Origin: Stenotrophomonas sp. ZAC14D1_NAIMI4_1
GTDB taxonomy: Bacteria > Pseudomonadota > Gammaproteobacteria > Xanthomonadales > Xanthomonadaceae
Direction: 5' to 3'
DNA length: 64,000 nt
NCBI RefSeq assembly: GCF_003086775.1
Contig: NZ_CP026001.1
Location: 186,001-250,000 of the forward strand
Part shown: positions 34,963-44,500 of the stretch, piece by piece
How positions within the stretch are numbered: position 1 is the first letter of the stretch
Layout: every line of letters starts with the position of its first letter
Position numbers and translations under genes: made by a program
The notes under the pieces: model-generated
What the model was told of the DNA's origin: nothing
The model's database searches: none
Seen by the model: only the letters and a program-made list of their open reading frames with translations

Positions 34963-35937
34963 GTGAATTCCCAGCCCGCACCGATCACCGCCCTCAACCA
35001 CACCCTCGACAACGAGCCGCAGCAGATCACCGCGCCGTTGACCCACTCGGCCGCGTTCCTGGTGCTGAAGGTGAAGGACGATGCCGGTTCCATCGCCAGG
35101 GTGCGCGAGGTGCTGGGCAGCAGCGATGACCTGATCAAGAACACCGCCATCCGCGATATCGAGCGCACCTTCACCTGCAACGTGGCCATCGGCCACCGCG
35201 TGTGGGAGCCGTTGGTGGGCACCGCGCCGCCGCGCGAGCTGAAGCCGTTCCGCGAGATCAAGGGCGCCACGCATACCGCCGTGTCCACCCCGGGTGACCT
35301 GCTGTACCACGTGCGTGCGCGCACGATGGACCTGATCGTGGCCTTCGAGCGCAACCTGCTGATGGCGTTCGGTGATGCCGTGGAAACGGTCGATGACGTG
35401 GCCGGCTTCCGCTACTTCGATGGCCGTGACCTGCTGGACTTCGTCGATGGCACGGCCAACCCGGAAGGGCTGTCGCTGCCCGAAGCCACGATCGTCGGCG
35501 ACGAAGATCCCGAGCACGCCGGCGGCAGTTACGTGGTGGTGCAGAAGTACCTGCACAACCTCGATGCCTGGCGCGCCCAGAAGACCGAGGCGCAGGAGGC
35601 CATCATCGGCCGCACCAAGCACGACAACATCGAACTGGACGATGCCCCGGCCGACGCGCAGAAATCGCACAAGACGCTCTGCACCATCGAGGATGCCGAC
35701 GGCGAACACGAGATCCTGCGCGACAACATGCCCTTCGCCAACCCGGGCCGCGGCGAGTACGGCACCTACTTCATCGGTTACACGCGCCGCCTGTGGGTGA
35801 TCGAGCAGATGCTCGAGCGCATGTTCATCGGCAACCCCGCGCCGCTGCACGACCGCATCCTCGATTTCTCCACCGCCACCACCGGTGTCACCTTCTTCGC
35901 ACCCTCGCGCAAGGTGCTGGCCGACCTGGGCGACTGA
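34963..35937 (+). CDS. DyP-type heme peroxidase
   Basis: A 324-residue protein of the YfeX-like (class B) DyP branch. The distal GxxDG motif appears as LDFVDGTANPEG with the catalytic Asp; HNLDAW and IIGRTKHDNIE follow, and the proximal heme His is probably in QKSHKTL, aligned with His215 of YfeX. ILRDNMPFANPGRGEYGTYFIGYTR contains the heme-pocket Arg. No export signal or encapsulin gene is present, so it acts in the cytoplasm. GTG 34963 is chosen because AGGA lies six bases before it. Confidence 0.9.
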   Translation: MNSQPAPITALNHTLDNEPQQITAPLTHSAAFLVLKVKDDAGSIARVREVLGSSDDLIKNTAIRDIERTFTCNVAIGHRVWEPLVGTAPPRELKPFREIKGATHTAVSTPGDLLYHVRARTMDLIVAFERNLLMAFGDAVETVDDVAGFRYFDGRDLLDFVDGTANPEGLSLPEATIVGDEDPEHAGGSYVVVQKYLHNLDAWRAQKTEAQEAIIGRTKHDNIELDDAPADAQKSHKTLCTIEDADGEHEILRDNMPFANPGRGEYGTYFIGYTRRLWVIEQMLERMFIGNPAPLHDRILDFSTATTGVTFFAPSRKVLADLGD

Positions 35938-35967
35938 CCCTCACGCCACGCGTGAAGGCCATGTCCA

Positions 35968-36053
35968 GTAGAGCCACGCCATGCGTGGATGGCCGCCCGG
36001 TAGATGCCAACCTTGGTTGGCAGAAGCACGCCAACCCAGGTTGGCGGCTACCG
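35968..36053. repeat. SMAG-type GTAG repeats after the DyP gene
   Basis: GTAG at 35968 leads a stem-loop (CCACGC-CAT-GCGTGG). A second unit, GGTAG-ATGCCAACC-TT-GGTTGGCA (35999-36022), is followed by an inverted copy GCCAACC-CA-GGTTGGC ending GGCTACC (36030-36053). The last CTAC contains, on the minus strand, the TAG stop codon of the pnuC-family gene. Confidence 0.75.
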
Positions 36054-36623
36054 AAGCTCCTGCTCGCGCGCCGCAGCGCTCCACGCGCGCAGGCCGAACG
36101 CGGCCAGGCCCAGGAAGAACACGTACAGCGCCGCGGTCACGTGCAACGACTTGAACAGGTACGCGCCCACATAGACCACGTCCACCGCGATCCACACCCA
36201 CCAGCACGCCACATGGCGGCGCGCCTGCCACCACTGGCCGACCAGGCTGAGCGCGGTCAGCATCGCATCCAGCCACGGCAGCGCCGCATCGGTGAAGGTG
36301 TGCATGGCGGTGCCCAGGGCGATGCCACCGCACAGGCCGAGGGCCAGGTCGCGCAGCGCCTTGCCGCGCGCCAGCGGCACGATGCGGATGCTGCCCTCGT
36401 CGGCGGCATGCTGGCGCCAGTTGATCCAGCCATAGACCAGGAAGCCACCGAAGGCGACCTGCAGCAGCGTGTCCGAGTACAGCTTGGCCTCGGCGAACAC
36501 CAGGCCATACAGCGCCACCGACAGCAGGCCCACCGGCCACGCCACCAGCCGGCGCCGGGCCATCAGCCAGACGCCGAGCACGCTGCACAGCGCTGCGGTC
36601 CACTCGAGCAGGACGCCGCTCAC
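36048..36623 (-). CDS. pnuT: PnuC-family vitamin transporter, probably PnuT (thiamine)
   Basis: A 191-residue inner-membrane protein with about seven helices. The PnuC pattern is clear: ARRRLVAWPVGLLSVALYG, FGGFLVYGWINW (WxxW), VACWWVWIAVDVVYVGAYLFK. PnuC homologs carry vitamins without phosphate by facilitated diffusion; those behind TPP riboswitches are PnuT, for thiamine. Its GTG start overlaps the stop codon of the TonB receptor (GTGA) and that operon begins with a TPP riboswitch, so thiamine is the likely cargo. The stop codon lies inside a SMAG repeat. Confidence 0.85.
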   Translation of the reverse strand: MSGVLLEWTAALCSVLGVWLMARRRLVAWPVGLLSVALYGLVFAEAKLYSDTLLQVAFGGFLVYGWINWRQHAADEGSIRIVPLARGKALRDLALGLCGGIALGTAMHTFTDAALPWLDAMLTALSLVGQWWQARRHVACWWVWIAVDVVYVGAYLFKSLHVTAALYVFFLGLAAFGLRAWSAAAREQELR

Positions 36624-38809
36624 AGTGCGAACGTCACCGACAGGCGGGCCTGCCGCGGTGCGCCGGGGAACAGGTAGTAATCACCACCGCTGCTGCCGGT
36701 ATCGCGCCAGTAGAAGCGGTTGAAGACGTTGTCCACCGACAGGTTCCAGGTCACCGCACGTTCGTGCAGGCGGTGCTGGAAGCGCAGGCCGGCGTCGAAC
36801 ACCGAGTAGTCCGGCGCGCGCACGCCACCATCGGCGCGGGCGACGTTGGAGGAGGCATAGCGCCAGCCGCCGGTCACGTCCAGGCCCTGCACGAAGGGCA
36901 GCGCATAGGCCAGGTGCACGCTGGCGCGCACCTTGGGCACGTTCACCAGCTGGTGGCCTTCATAGGCCGGCGTGCCGGTATCGCGCGCACGCGCCTGCAG
37001 CACGCTGGCACTGGCCACGATCTGCAGGGCATCGGTCAGCTGGCCGTTGGCGGTCAGCTCCAGGCCGGTGTGGGTCTGCGTGCCCTGCTGCACGAAGGTG
37101 TAACCGGCCTCGCTGTCGTCCGGCTGGGCGAACTGGTACGGCTGGGAGATGCGGAACAGTGCCGCGCCCACGGTCAGTGTGTCGGCCGGCACGTACTTCA
37201 CGCCCACTTCCAGCTGCCGCGACTGCACCGACGGCAGGAATTCATCGGCATTGGAGGTCCAGAACGGGGCCTCCTGGCCCAGCGAGATGCCGCGCACATA
37301 GCTGCCGTAGACGTTGAGCTGGTCGTTGGCCTTCCACACCAGCGCGGTCTGCGGCAGGAAGCGCGACAGGCGGCTCTGCCGCTGCGGGGTGCCGCGCTTG
37401 TCATAGGCACGCTCGTCCAGGCGCACGAAGCGACCACCGGCCAGCCACTGCCAGTCATCGCCGAGGCTGATGCGGTCCAGCGCGAACACGGACGTCTGGC
37501 GGCTGTCGAGGCGGCGCGCGGACGGGCCGGGCTGCAGCGGCGAGGGCGCGTAGACCGGCACCTGTGCATCGTGGATGTTGGCGCTGCCCACGTACTCGTT
37601 GACGCTGGGGCGGCGGTCGACGGTGCGGCGGAAATGGTCGGCGCCGATGGTCAGTTCGTTGCTGATGCTGTCGGTATCGAAGCGGCCGCGCAGTTCGGCG
37701 CGCGCCTGCTGGTTGCGGCGGGTGTCGTCCGGGCTGCGGTAGTCGTAGATGTCGTAGTCGCCATTGGGCGCGAAGTAATTGCCCGGCGTGCTGCCATCGG
37801 CGCACTGCGCGGTGTAGTAGCAGCCATAAGCGAAGGCCACGTTGTCATCGATGACCGAGCGGCTGTAGCCCACCGACACGCGCGACTGCCAGCGCTCGTT
37901 GAAATCGTAGGTGTGCAGCGCGGTGATGTTGGTGCTGGCGATATCCACCGGCCGCTGCCACGGCTGGTAGCCCAGCAGGTGCTTGCGGTCGACGCCGCGC
38001 GGCAGTTCGCTGGCGCCCAGCAGCTGGTAGCCGGACACCGAGCGCTGCGTGCTGGTCTGGTAGTTGGCATCCACTTCCAGCTTGCCGCGTTCGCCGATCA
38101 GCCAGTCCGCCGCCAGCGAGTAGAAATTGCGGTTGCCATCGGCGTGCTCGACGTAGGAATTGCTGGCATCCCAGGCGGCATTGAGGCGCACGCCAAAACG
38201 CGGCGTGATCCAATGGCCGATATCGGCGGCGACATAGCGCGAGCCTTCCGAATCGGTGCCCAGCGTGACGGTGCGCACTTCGGCCGGGCGCTTGCCCACG
38301 TAGTTGATGATGCCGCCCGGAGCCATCACGCCGGCGGCGAGGCCCGCTTCACCCTTGAGGATCTGCACTTCCTGCACGTTCTCCAGCGCCAGGCGCTGTT
38401 CGCCGGCGATGGCCAGGCCGTTGAAGCGGTAGCCGGTGGCGGCATCCAGGGCGAAGCCGCGGATGGCGATGTTCTGGTAGTAGCCGACCGGCGCGTAGGC
38501 ATCGCCCAGCGACGCATCGTTGCTGGCCAGCTCGGACAGCGAGCGCACCTGGCGGCGGTCGAGATAGTCGCGGTCCAGCACGTTCACCGAGGCCGGCGTG
38601 TCCTGCCAGCTGCCGCCACCGAAGGCATTGGCGCGCGAGGTATCGCCGGCGGGTTTGCCGGCCTGCACGCGCACGGCGGCCAGTTCGGTCGGCGTGCGTT
38701 CGGCGCCGGGGGCGGCCACGTCGGGCGACGCCTCGGCTGCGCTGGCGTGCAGCGGCAGGGCGGCGCAGAGGGCAAGGGCGAGCAGGGTGGGGCGCAGGCA
38801 GCGGTTCAT
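36620..38809 (-). CDS. TonB-dependent receptor, probable thiamine uptake
   Basis: A 729-residue outer-membrane protein: signal peptide LRPTLLALALCAALPLHASA, a short TonB-box-bearing stretch (TELAAVRVQAG), a siderophore-receptor-like plug (PASVNVLDRDYLDRRQ, NIAIRGFALDAATGYRFNG, VQILKGEAGLAAGVMAPGGIINYVGKR quoted in part) and a barrel ending LSVTFAL. By sequence it groups with FhuA/FepA-like siderophore receptors, but the TPP riboswitch upstream and the coupled PnuT-type gene point to thiamine or a thiamine precursor. Loss of thiamine would raise expression. Confidence 0.88.
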   Translation of the reverse strand: MNRCLRPTLLALALCAALPLHASAAEASPDVAAPGAERTPTELAAVRVQAGKPAGDTSRANAFGGGSWQDTPASVNVLDRDYLDRRQVRSLSELASNDASLGDAYAPVGYYQNIAIRGFALDAATGYRFNGLAIAGEQRLALENVQEVQILKGEAGLAAGVMAPGGIINYVGKRPAEVRTVTLGTDSEGSRYVAADIGHWITPRFGVRLNAAWDASNSYVEHADGNRNFYSLAADWLIGERGKLEVDANYQTSTQRSVSGYQLLGASELPRGVDRKHLLGYQPWQRPVDIASTNITALHTYDFNERWQSRVSVGYSRSVIDDNVAFAYGCYYTAQCADGSTPGNYFAPNGDYDIYDYRSPDDTRRNQQARAELRGRFDTDSISNELTIGADHFRRTVDRRPSVNEYVGSANIHDAQVPVYAPSPLQPGPSARRLDSRQTSVFALDRISLGDDWQWLAGGRFVRLDERAYDKRGTPQRQSRLSRFLPQTALVWKANDQLNVYGSYVRGISLGQEAPFWTSNADEFLPSVQSRQLEVGVKYVPADTLTVGAALFRISQPYQFAQPDDSEAGYTFVQQGTQTHTGLELTANGQLTDALQIVASASVLQARARDTGTPAYEGHQLVNVPKVRASVHLAYALPFVQGLDVTGGWRYASSNVARADGGVRAPDYSVFDAGLRFQHRLHERAVTWNLSVDNVFNRFYWRDTGSSGGDYYLFPGAPRQARLSVTFAL

Positions 38810-38889
38810 TCGGTTCGTCTTCTGACAGCAAGGGAGACGAAGCGACGGCGCACGGACGCACCTGCCCGGACCGGGGGTGCGACTGCTGC

Positions 38890-38968
38890 TCAAAGCTCCC
38901 TACGCCGGTGCAAACCGGATCAGGTTCCAAGGGACTCTCTCAGCCTGGCAATCCAGGCACCCCCGCTT
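38890..38968 (-). ncRNA. TPP riboswitch (THI element)
   Basis: Read on the minus strand, the conserved parts occur in order: GGGGGTGCC, the CTGAGA loop, a GTCCCTT arm, GAACCTGATC, GGTTTGCACCGG and the closing GTAGGGA. The element ends about 80 bases before the ATG of the TonB receptor, so it most likely represses the receptor/pnuT operon when thiamine pyrophosphate is plentiful. Confidence 0.93.
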
Positions 38969-39026
38969 CAGGTGACCATTTCACTACAAATGCCGGCGAT
39001 TTGCGAGCCAGGGGCCCCCGATGCCC

Positions 39027-40154
39027 TCACGCCGCCGCGCGCAGTGCCTGCAGCAGCCCTTGCCCTGCCTCGCTATGGAACCATGCCGGATGCCCCAGCA
39101 TGAACGGCTGCCACGCCACGTCGGCATTGGCGGTGGAGCCGGTGATGCCTTCGAAATACTCCACTTCGGACAGTGCGAAGTCGAAATGGACCATCGGCAG
39201 CAGGTCGGCCAGCAGCTGCACGCGCGCGGCCGACAGCGGCAGCACCTCGCGGTAGCCCTGCAGCAGGGCCAGGGCGATGTCGATGCGCACGGCGTCGGCA
39301 CCACGCTCCAGTTCCAGCCAGGCCACCGCATTGCGCTCGATGGCCGTAGCCAGGTCGAACAGCGCGCTGGTGGGCGAGGCCAGGCCGAAATCCAGCACGG
39401 TGGCCACCGCGCCGTCGGCATCCCACAGCAGGTTGGAGACGTGCCAGTCGTTGTGGGCCCACAGCCGTGGCTCATCACGCAGGCGCGCCGCCAGGCCCGC
39501 ATGCCAGGGCAGCACGTCGGCGCGCAGCTGCGCCTGCCAGGGAATGCACGCCAGGTAGCGGGCCAGCCCAGGCCGGTTTGGCAGGTCGGCCTGCAGCGCG
39601 GCAATGGGGTCATCGGCGCGGATCAGGTCATCGCGCGCCACCAGGATGTGGGTGCTGCGCTGCGGCGCCGCGTAGCTGGCCGACGCCTGGTGCAGGCGTG
39701 CCAGCATGCGCCCGGCCTGCCGCGCCTGCGCGCTGTCGGTCAGCAGCGACCACGACACCGCGTCGCGGTACAGGTCCGCGCCGGCACCGGCCGCATGCAG
39801 TTCATAGGTCCACGACCCGTGTTCGACCGCCGTGGCACCGTCGGCGGCGGCCAGGACCTGCACCACCGGCACGCCGTGTGCGGCCAGGTGGGCGATGAAA
39901 TGGTGTTCTTCCTGCAGGCAGGCGGCGCTGCGCACGCTGTGGTGGTGGCGCTTGATGAATACCCGGCCCATTGCGCCTTCGATGATCGCCGCTGCCGACA
40001 GCGGGCGCGGGCTGTGCCAGTGCAGCGTGCTGTCCGCTGCCAGCGCCGGGTACCGCGTGCGCAGCCACGCGACTTCGTCGGCGCTGATCGCCGGCCAGTC
40101 GGCAGCGACCTCGTCGTTGTTGAGGCCCTGCACGCGATGGGGGGAAGAAGTCAT
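39027..40154 (-). CDS. APH-type phosphotransferase, possible vitamin or small-molecule kinase
   Basis: A 375-residue protein-kinase-like enzyme of the aminoglycoside-phosphotransferase superfamily: an N-lobe Lys in GRVFIKRHHHS, catalytic loop LWAHNDWHVSNLLWD (HxDxxxxN near residue 240) and metal site ATVLDFGLASP. Relatives include homoserine, choline and thiamine kinases and Srk-type stress kinases. It lies on the same strand immediately upstream of the TPP riboswitch, not under its control, so a role in thiamine phosphorylation is suggestive only. ATG 40154 is used; ATG 40196 would add 14 residues. Confidence 0.8.
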   Translation of the reverse strand: MTSSPHRVQGLNNDEVAADWPAISADEVAWLRTRYPALAADSTLHWHSPRPLSAAAIIEGAMGRVFIKRHHHSVRSAACLQEEHHFIAHLAAHGVPVVQVLAAADGATAVEHGSWTYELHAAGAGADLYRDAVSWSLLTDSAQARQAGRMLARLHQASASYAAPQRSTHILVARDDLIRADDPIAALQADLPNRPGLARYLACIPWQAQLRADVLPWHAGLAARLRDEPRLWAHNDWHVSNLLWDADGAVATVLDFGLASPTSALFDLATAIERNAVAWLELERGADAVRIDIALALLQGYREVLPLSAARVQLLADLLPMVHFDFALSEVEYFEGITGSTANADVAWQPFMLGHPAWFHSEAGQGLLQALRAAA

Positions 40155-40241
40155 GCCGCAGCCGCTGCCCGGAAAGGAATCACCAAGGCTGCGCATTCAA
40201 CGCCATGGGCGCGGCGGACGCAACCGGCGGGCGGGAACGAA

Positions 40242-40268
40242 AACGGGCAGGTCAGCGACCTGCCCGTT
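40242..40268 (-). terminator. Terminator of the glycine-zipper gene
   Basis: AACGGGCAGGTC and GACCTGCCCGTT form a perfect 12-base stem with a three-base loop; on the minus strand it is followed by TTCG after GTT, giving a short T-run. It separates the glycine-zipper gene from the kinase. Confidence 0.75.
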
Positions 40269-40294
40269 GCCTGGATCACCAGGGAATGCTGCGC

Positions 40295-40666
40295 TTACCA
40301 GCCGCGATGACGGCCACGGTCGTGGTAATGGCGGCGGTCATGGCCACGGTCGTGGTAGCCGCGGCTGTAACCACGGTTGTAGCCGCGGTCGTAACGACGG
40401 TTGTCATAGCGACGGTCGTAGCGGCGGTCGTGGTGGTCCTTGGTGGTCAGGTTACCGATCGCACCACCGGCCACGGCGCCGCCGACGGTCGCGGTCGGGT
40501 CGCCGTTGGAGATCAGATGGCCGGCCACGCCGCCCACCACCGCACCGACCACGGTGCGCTTGTCCTTCCTCGACATCGCGCTGGCATCGCTGACCACGGC
40601 CACGCCGGCCAGCAGGGCAAGCGCCATCGCCAGGCCACGGAAGCTGATTGCGGACGTACTGATCAT
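40295..40666 (-). CDS. Glycine-zipper 2TM envelope protein with Arg/Tyr/His-rich tail
   Basis: A 123-residue protein with a signal peptide (FRGLAMALALLAGVAVVSDASA), a glycine-zipper hairpin (RTVVGAVVGGVAGHLISNGDPTATVGGAVAGGAIGNL, residues 37-73, read in parts) and a low-complexity tail of about 45 residues built from RRYD, RGYNRGYSRGYHDRGHDRRHY-like units. The zipper type is common in small outer-membrane or periplasmic proteins of stress responses. ATG 40666 has a strong ribosome site (AGGAGAACC). The tail is strongly positively charged and His-rich, so metal or anionic surface binding is possible. Confidence 0.8.
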   Translation of the reverse strand: MISTSAISFRGLAMALALLAGVAVVSDASAMSRKDKRTVVGAVVGGVAGHLISNGDPTATVGGAVAGGAIGNLTTKDHHDRRYDRRYDNRRYDRGYNRGYSRGYHDRGHDRRHYHDRGRHRGW

Positions 40667-40855
40667 GTTCGGTTCTCCTGTCTGGGCATGCCACGGTGGG
40701 CAGGGAGGGCGGGGGCGCCCCGGCTGCCGTGATGTCCACGCTGGGCTTCCAACATTGTCGGAACATTGCGCGTGGACACCGTGCGGCGTGCGCATTCATC
40801 TAGCGTCAAACGGCATGAAGCCTGCCTGAAAGTTCAATCGCCAGAGGGGAAGGAT

Positions 40856-41488
40856 TCAGATTTTGCCGTCACGCAGGTAGTCGAACAGCTCGGCGTCGCC
40901 CTTCAGCCCCAGCTTGAGCATCGCATCGCCCTTCTGCCGGCTGATGGTGCTGACGCTCTTGTGCAGCTGCACGGAAATTTCCTTCACCGTCATCCCGGTG
41001 CCCAGCAGGCGCAGCACTTCCACTTCACGTGGCGACAGCGGCTTGCCATCGCCCTCGCGCATGCGCCAGCTGCCCGCTTCCTCCACCCGCTCGCGCAGGC
41101 TGCGGCTGATGTAGGGCTGGCCGCGATACACCGTCTGGATGGCCTGCGGCAGTTCGTCCATCGACGAGCCCTTGTCGACCAGGCCGAGCACGCCGCTGTC
41201 CAGCACCATGCGCAGGATGGCCAGGTTGTTGGACACGCTCAGCATCAGCACCGGCAGGTCGGGGTAGCGCCGGCGGATCATGCCGATCATCGCGAAGCCA
41301 TCGGCCTGCGCGCTGCCGGGCATCGAGTAGTCGGTCACCAGCATGTCGCAGGGCTGGCTGGCCAGCACGGCCATCAGGGCCTGCACGCTTTCCGCTTCGC
41401 CGACGACCCGGCCCACGCCGCTGGATTCGATCACGGCACGGGTGCCGATGCGTACTACCGGGTGGTCGTCTGCGATGATGATGCGCAA
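40856..41488 (-). CDS. Two-component response regulator, NarL/LuxR type
   Basis: A 210-residue protein: receiver domain with acidic pocket IIIADDHP, phospho-Asp in LVTDYSMPG and Lys in LVDKGSS, then a LuxR-type helix-turn-helix (LSPREVEVLRLLGTGMTVKEISVQLHKSVSTISRQK, residues 148-183, read in parts). The start codon is TTG (41486-41488); no ATG or GTG lies before it in frame. It diverges from the hybrid kinase gene with 16 bases between start codons and is the obvious partner, an EvgA/BvgA-like arrangement. Confidence 0.9.
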   Translation of the reverse strand: MRIIIADDHPVVRIGTRAVIESSGVGRVVGEAESVQALMAVLASQPCDMLVTDYSMPGSAQADGFAMIGMIRRRYPDLPVLMLSVSNNLAILRMVLDSGVLGLVDKGSSMDELPQAIQTVYRGQPYISRSLRERVEEAGSWRMREGDGKPLSPREVEVLRLLGTGMTVKEISVQLHKSVSTISRQKGDAMLKLGLKGDAELFDYLRDGKI

Positions 41489-41504
41489 GGGGAGAACATC
41501 ACAG

Positions 41505-44500
41505 ATGCGGAACCGGGCAGTACGTGGATGGGCCTTCCTGCTGGGGCTGCTGGGCCTGTGCGCGCTGGCGCAGGCGGCACCCGGGGCATTGCTGCTCAGT
41601 CCGCAGGATCGCGCCTACCTTGCCGCACATCCGGTCATCGTCGTCGGCCAGTATGACAGTGGCTGGCCCCCGTTCGAATCACTCAAGGACGGTCAACAGG
41701 TAGGACTGGGCCCAGATTATCTGTCGCTTTTCGCACGTCAACTAGGCGTGAAGGTTGAAGCGCGCCAGTACCCGGACTGGAGTGCCGTGCTGGACGCGGC
41801 CTGTCGCGGCGAAATCGACGTGGTGATGAACGTCGCCCTCAACGCCGACCGCGCGAACTGCCTGGTCTCGACCGCCGCCTATGCCGAAGCACCCTTGGCG
41901 CTGGTAGGCCGCGCGGGGGATCTGCGTTCGTCGAGCAACCCCGACCTGGACGATCTGCGCGTGGTGATCGAGCGCGATTTCCTCACCGGGCCGCAGATCC
42001 GCGCCCGGTACCCGCGGGCGCGGCAGATCGTCGCGGACGATACATCTGCGGCCCTCCAGATGGTCAAAGACGACAAGGCCGATGTCTTCATCGGCAATGC
42101 CTACGTCGCGACGGCGTTGATTGCGCGCTCGTCGCTGCAGGGCGTGGTGCTGCTGCGCCCCAGCGATCTGCCGCCGGAGCGGCTGCACTTCGCCGTCCCC
42201 GCGGTGAAGCAGCCCTTGGCCGACGCACTGGATGTGGCCCTGGCCGGTACCAGCCAGGCGCAGCGCGATGCCTTTGCACGGCACTGGCTGCCCACGCCGC
42301 AATGGTCCGCGTCGGCGCAGCTGGCCCTTAGCCAGGCCGAGAAGCTGGTCCTCCAGCAGCGGGTGAAGATCGCCTACCCGCCCAATGCGCCGCCGCTGTC
42401 GTTCGCCGACCGGTACCGGAAGCCGGGCGGGCTGGCAGGCCAGTTCCTGCAGCGCCTTGAGGCGGCGGGTGCCACGCTGGACATCGAGGACAGCCACGAT
42501 TGGTACGACGCCCGCGAGAAGGCCCGTCGCGGCGAGCTCAATGCGGTGATGGGCATTCCCAACGACTCGCATTACCTGGGGCCGGACTGGATCTTCAGCC
42601 AGCCCTATCTCACGGTTCCCAATGTGATCGTGTCAGCCATCAACGGGCCGCCGGTGCTGGGCCTGGGGGATCTGCGCGGCAAGCGCGTGCTGTTGTCCGA
42701 CCCGGACAGGCTGCGGGCGCGGGTGCTGCAGGAAGCCCCCGATGCCAGGATCATCGCTGCGCGCAGCACCGAACAGGCCCTGCAGCGCCTGGAGGCCGGC
42801 GATGCTGACGTCTATGTCGGCAATCTTTCGCTGGTCGATCACCTGCTGCGCAGCCGCTTCAGCGGGCACCTGCAGATTGCGGCGCCGGCCGGCTTCAACG
42901 ACCAGATGGCGCTGGCGGTGGATCGCGACCATGCCGCCCTGGCCACGGTCTTCGACCGCCTGCTGTTGCAGATGGAGGAGGGCGAGAAGCAGGCGCTGCG
43001 CGATCAGCTGCTTGCCACCGATGCCCGGCACGGCTTCGCACTGCATGGTGGCATGGGCTGGAGCCTGCCCATCCTGCTGGTGCTGCTGACCGGTGCACTG
43101 GTGCATGCGATCGGCTACGTGCGCCTGCGCCGTGAAGTGGCCGTCCGCCGTGACGTCGAGCAGCGCCTGGCGGAGGTGAGTGACAACCTGCCGGCGGTGG
43201 TCTACCAGGCCCGCCATGACGCCCAGGGCCGGCTCAGTTTTCCGTTCATCGCGGGCGACATGCAGCCCCTGTTCGGCATCACCGGCGACATGGCGATGGC
43301 CGATGCCGGCGCGTTGCTGGCCTGCATCGATGAAGCGGACCGCGAGCACCTGATGCGCACGATCGAGGTCGCCAAGCGCAACTTCGCCCCGCTCGCGCTG
43401 GAATTCCGCGTGCAGCCCGTTGGCCTGCCACCCTGCTGGGTGCGCACCGAAGCCCACCCCTATTCGGCCGAGGCCGGCGCGGTGACCTGGAGCGGCTACT
43501 GGGTGGATGTGAGCGAGGCACGCGCGCAGGCCGATGCGCTGGCCGCGGCCACCCGCGAGGCGGAACAGGCGGTGGAAGCCAAGTCGCGCTTCCTGGCCAC
43601 CATGAGCCACGAGATCCGCACACCGATGAGCGGCGTGCTGGGCATGCTGGAAGTGCTCTCGCATTCGCCGCTGGACCAGGAACAGAAGCGCATCATCGGG
43701 GTGATCGAGGATTCGGCGCAGATGCTGCGGCAGATCCTCGATGACATCCTCGACTACTCGCGCATGGAGGCCGATGCGCTGCCGCTGGCGCCGGTACCGA
43801 CGCCGCTGCGGCCGCTGCTGGAAAGCGTGTGCAGCCTGCTGTCGGCGCAGGCCACCGCGCGCGGCCTGGACCTGCAGGTGGAGATCGATCCGCGGCTGGC
43901 ACAGGCGCACGAGGTCGATGGCGTGCGCCTGCGCCAGATCATCTTCAACCTGCTCAGCAACGCCATCAAGTTCACCGCGCAGGGCAGCGTGCGCCTGCAG
44001 GTGGATGTCCTCGGGGCCACCACCGCAGAGGGCGGCCAGCCGCTGCGGCTGAGCGTGTCGGACACCGGCATCGGCATCGCCGAGGAGCAGATCCCGCATC
44101 TGTTCGCGCCGTTTGCCCAGGCCGGCGCGCACATCCAGCGCGAACACGGCGGTACCGGCCTTGGCCTGAGCATCTGCCACCGGCTGGTGCAGAAGATGGG
44201 CGGCGACATTTCCCTGCAGAGCGTGCTGGGCCAGGGCACGCGGGTGGACGTGCTGCTGTCGCTGGTGGAGGCGCGTGCCGATGACGTGCAGGCGCTGCTG
44301 TCCGAACAGGAACAGACCGCGCTGCTGCCACAGGCGCTGCGCGAGGCGCGCGTGCTGGTGGTGGAGGACCACCCCACCAACCAGGCGATGATGGCCTGGC
44401 GCCTGCAGCAGCTGGGCGTACCGCATGCGCTGGTGGACGACGGCCAGCAGGCGCTGGACCGCCTGTCGGCCGAGCCCTTCGACCTGGTCATCACCGATTG

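Noticed and set aside
36764..39103. 779-residue plus-strand open frame across the TonB receptor
   Set aside because: Antisense shadow that also runs across the TPP riboswitch; composition is His/Gly/Ala-rich.
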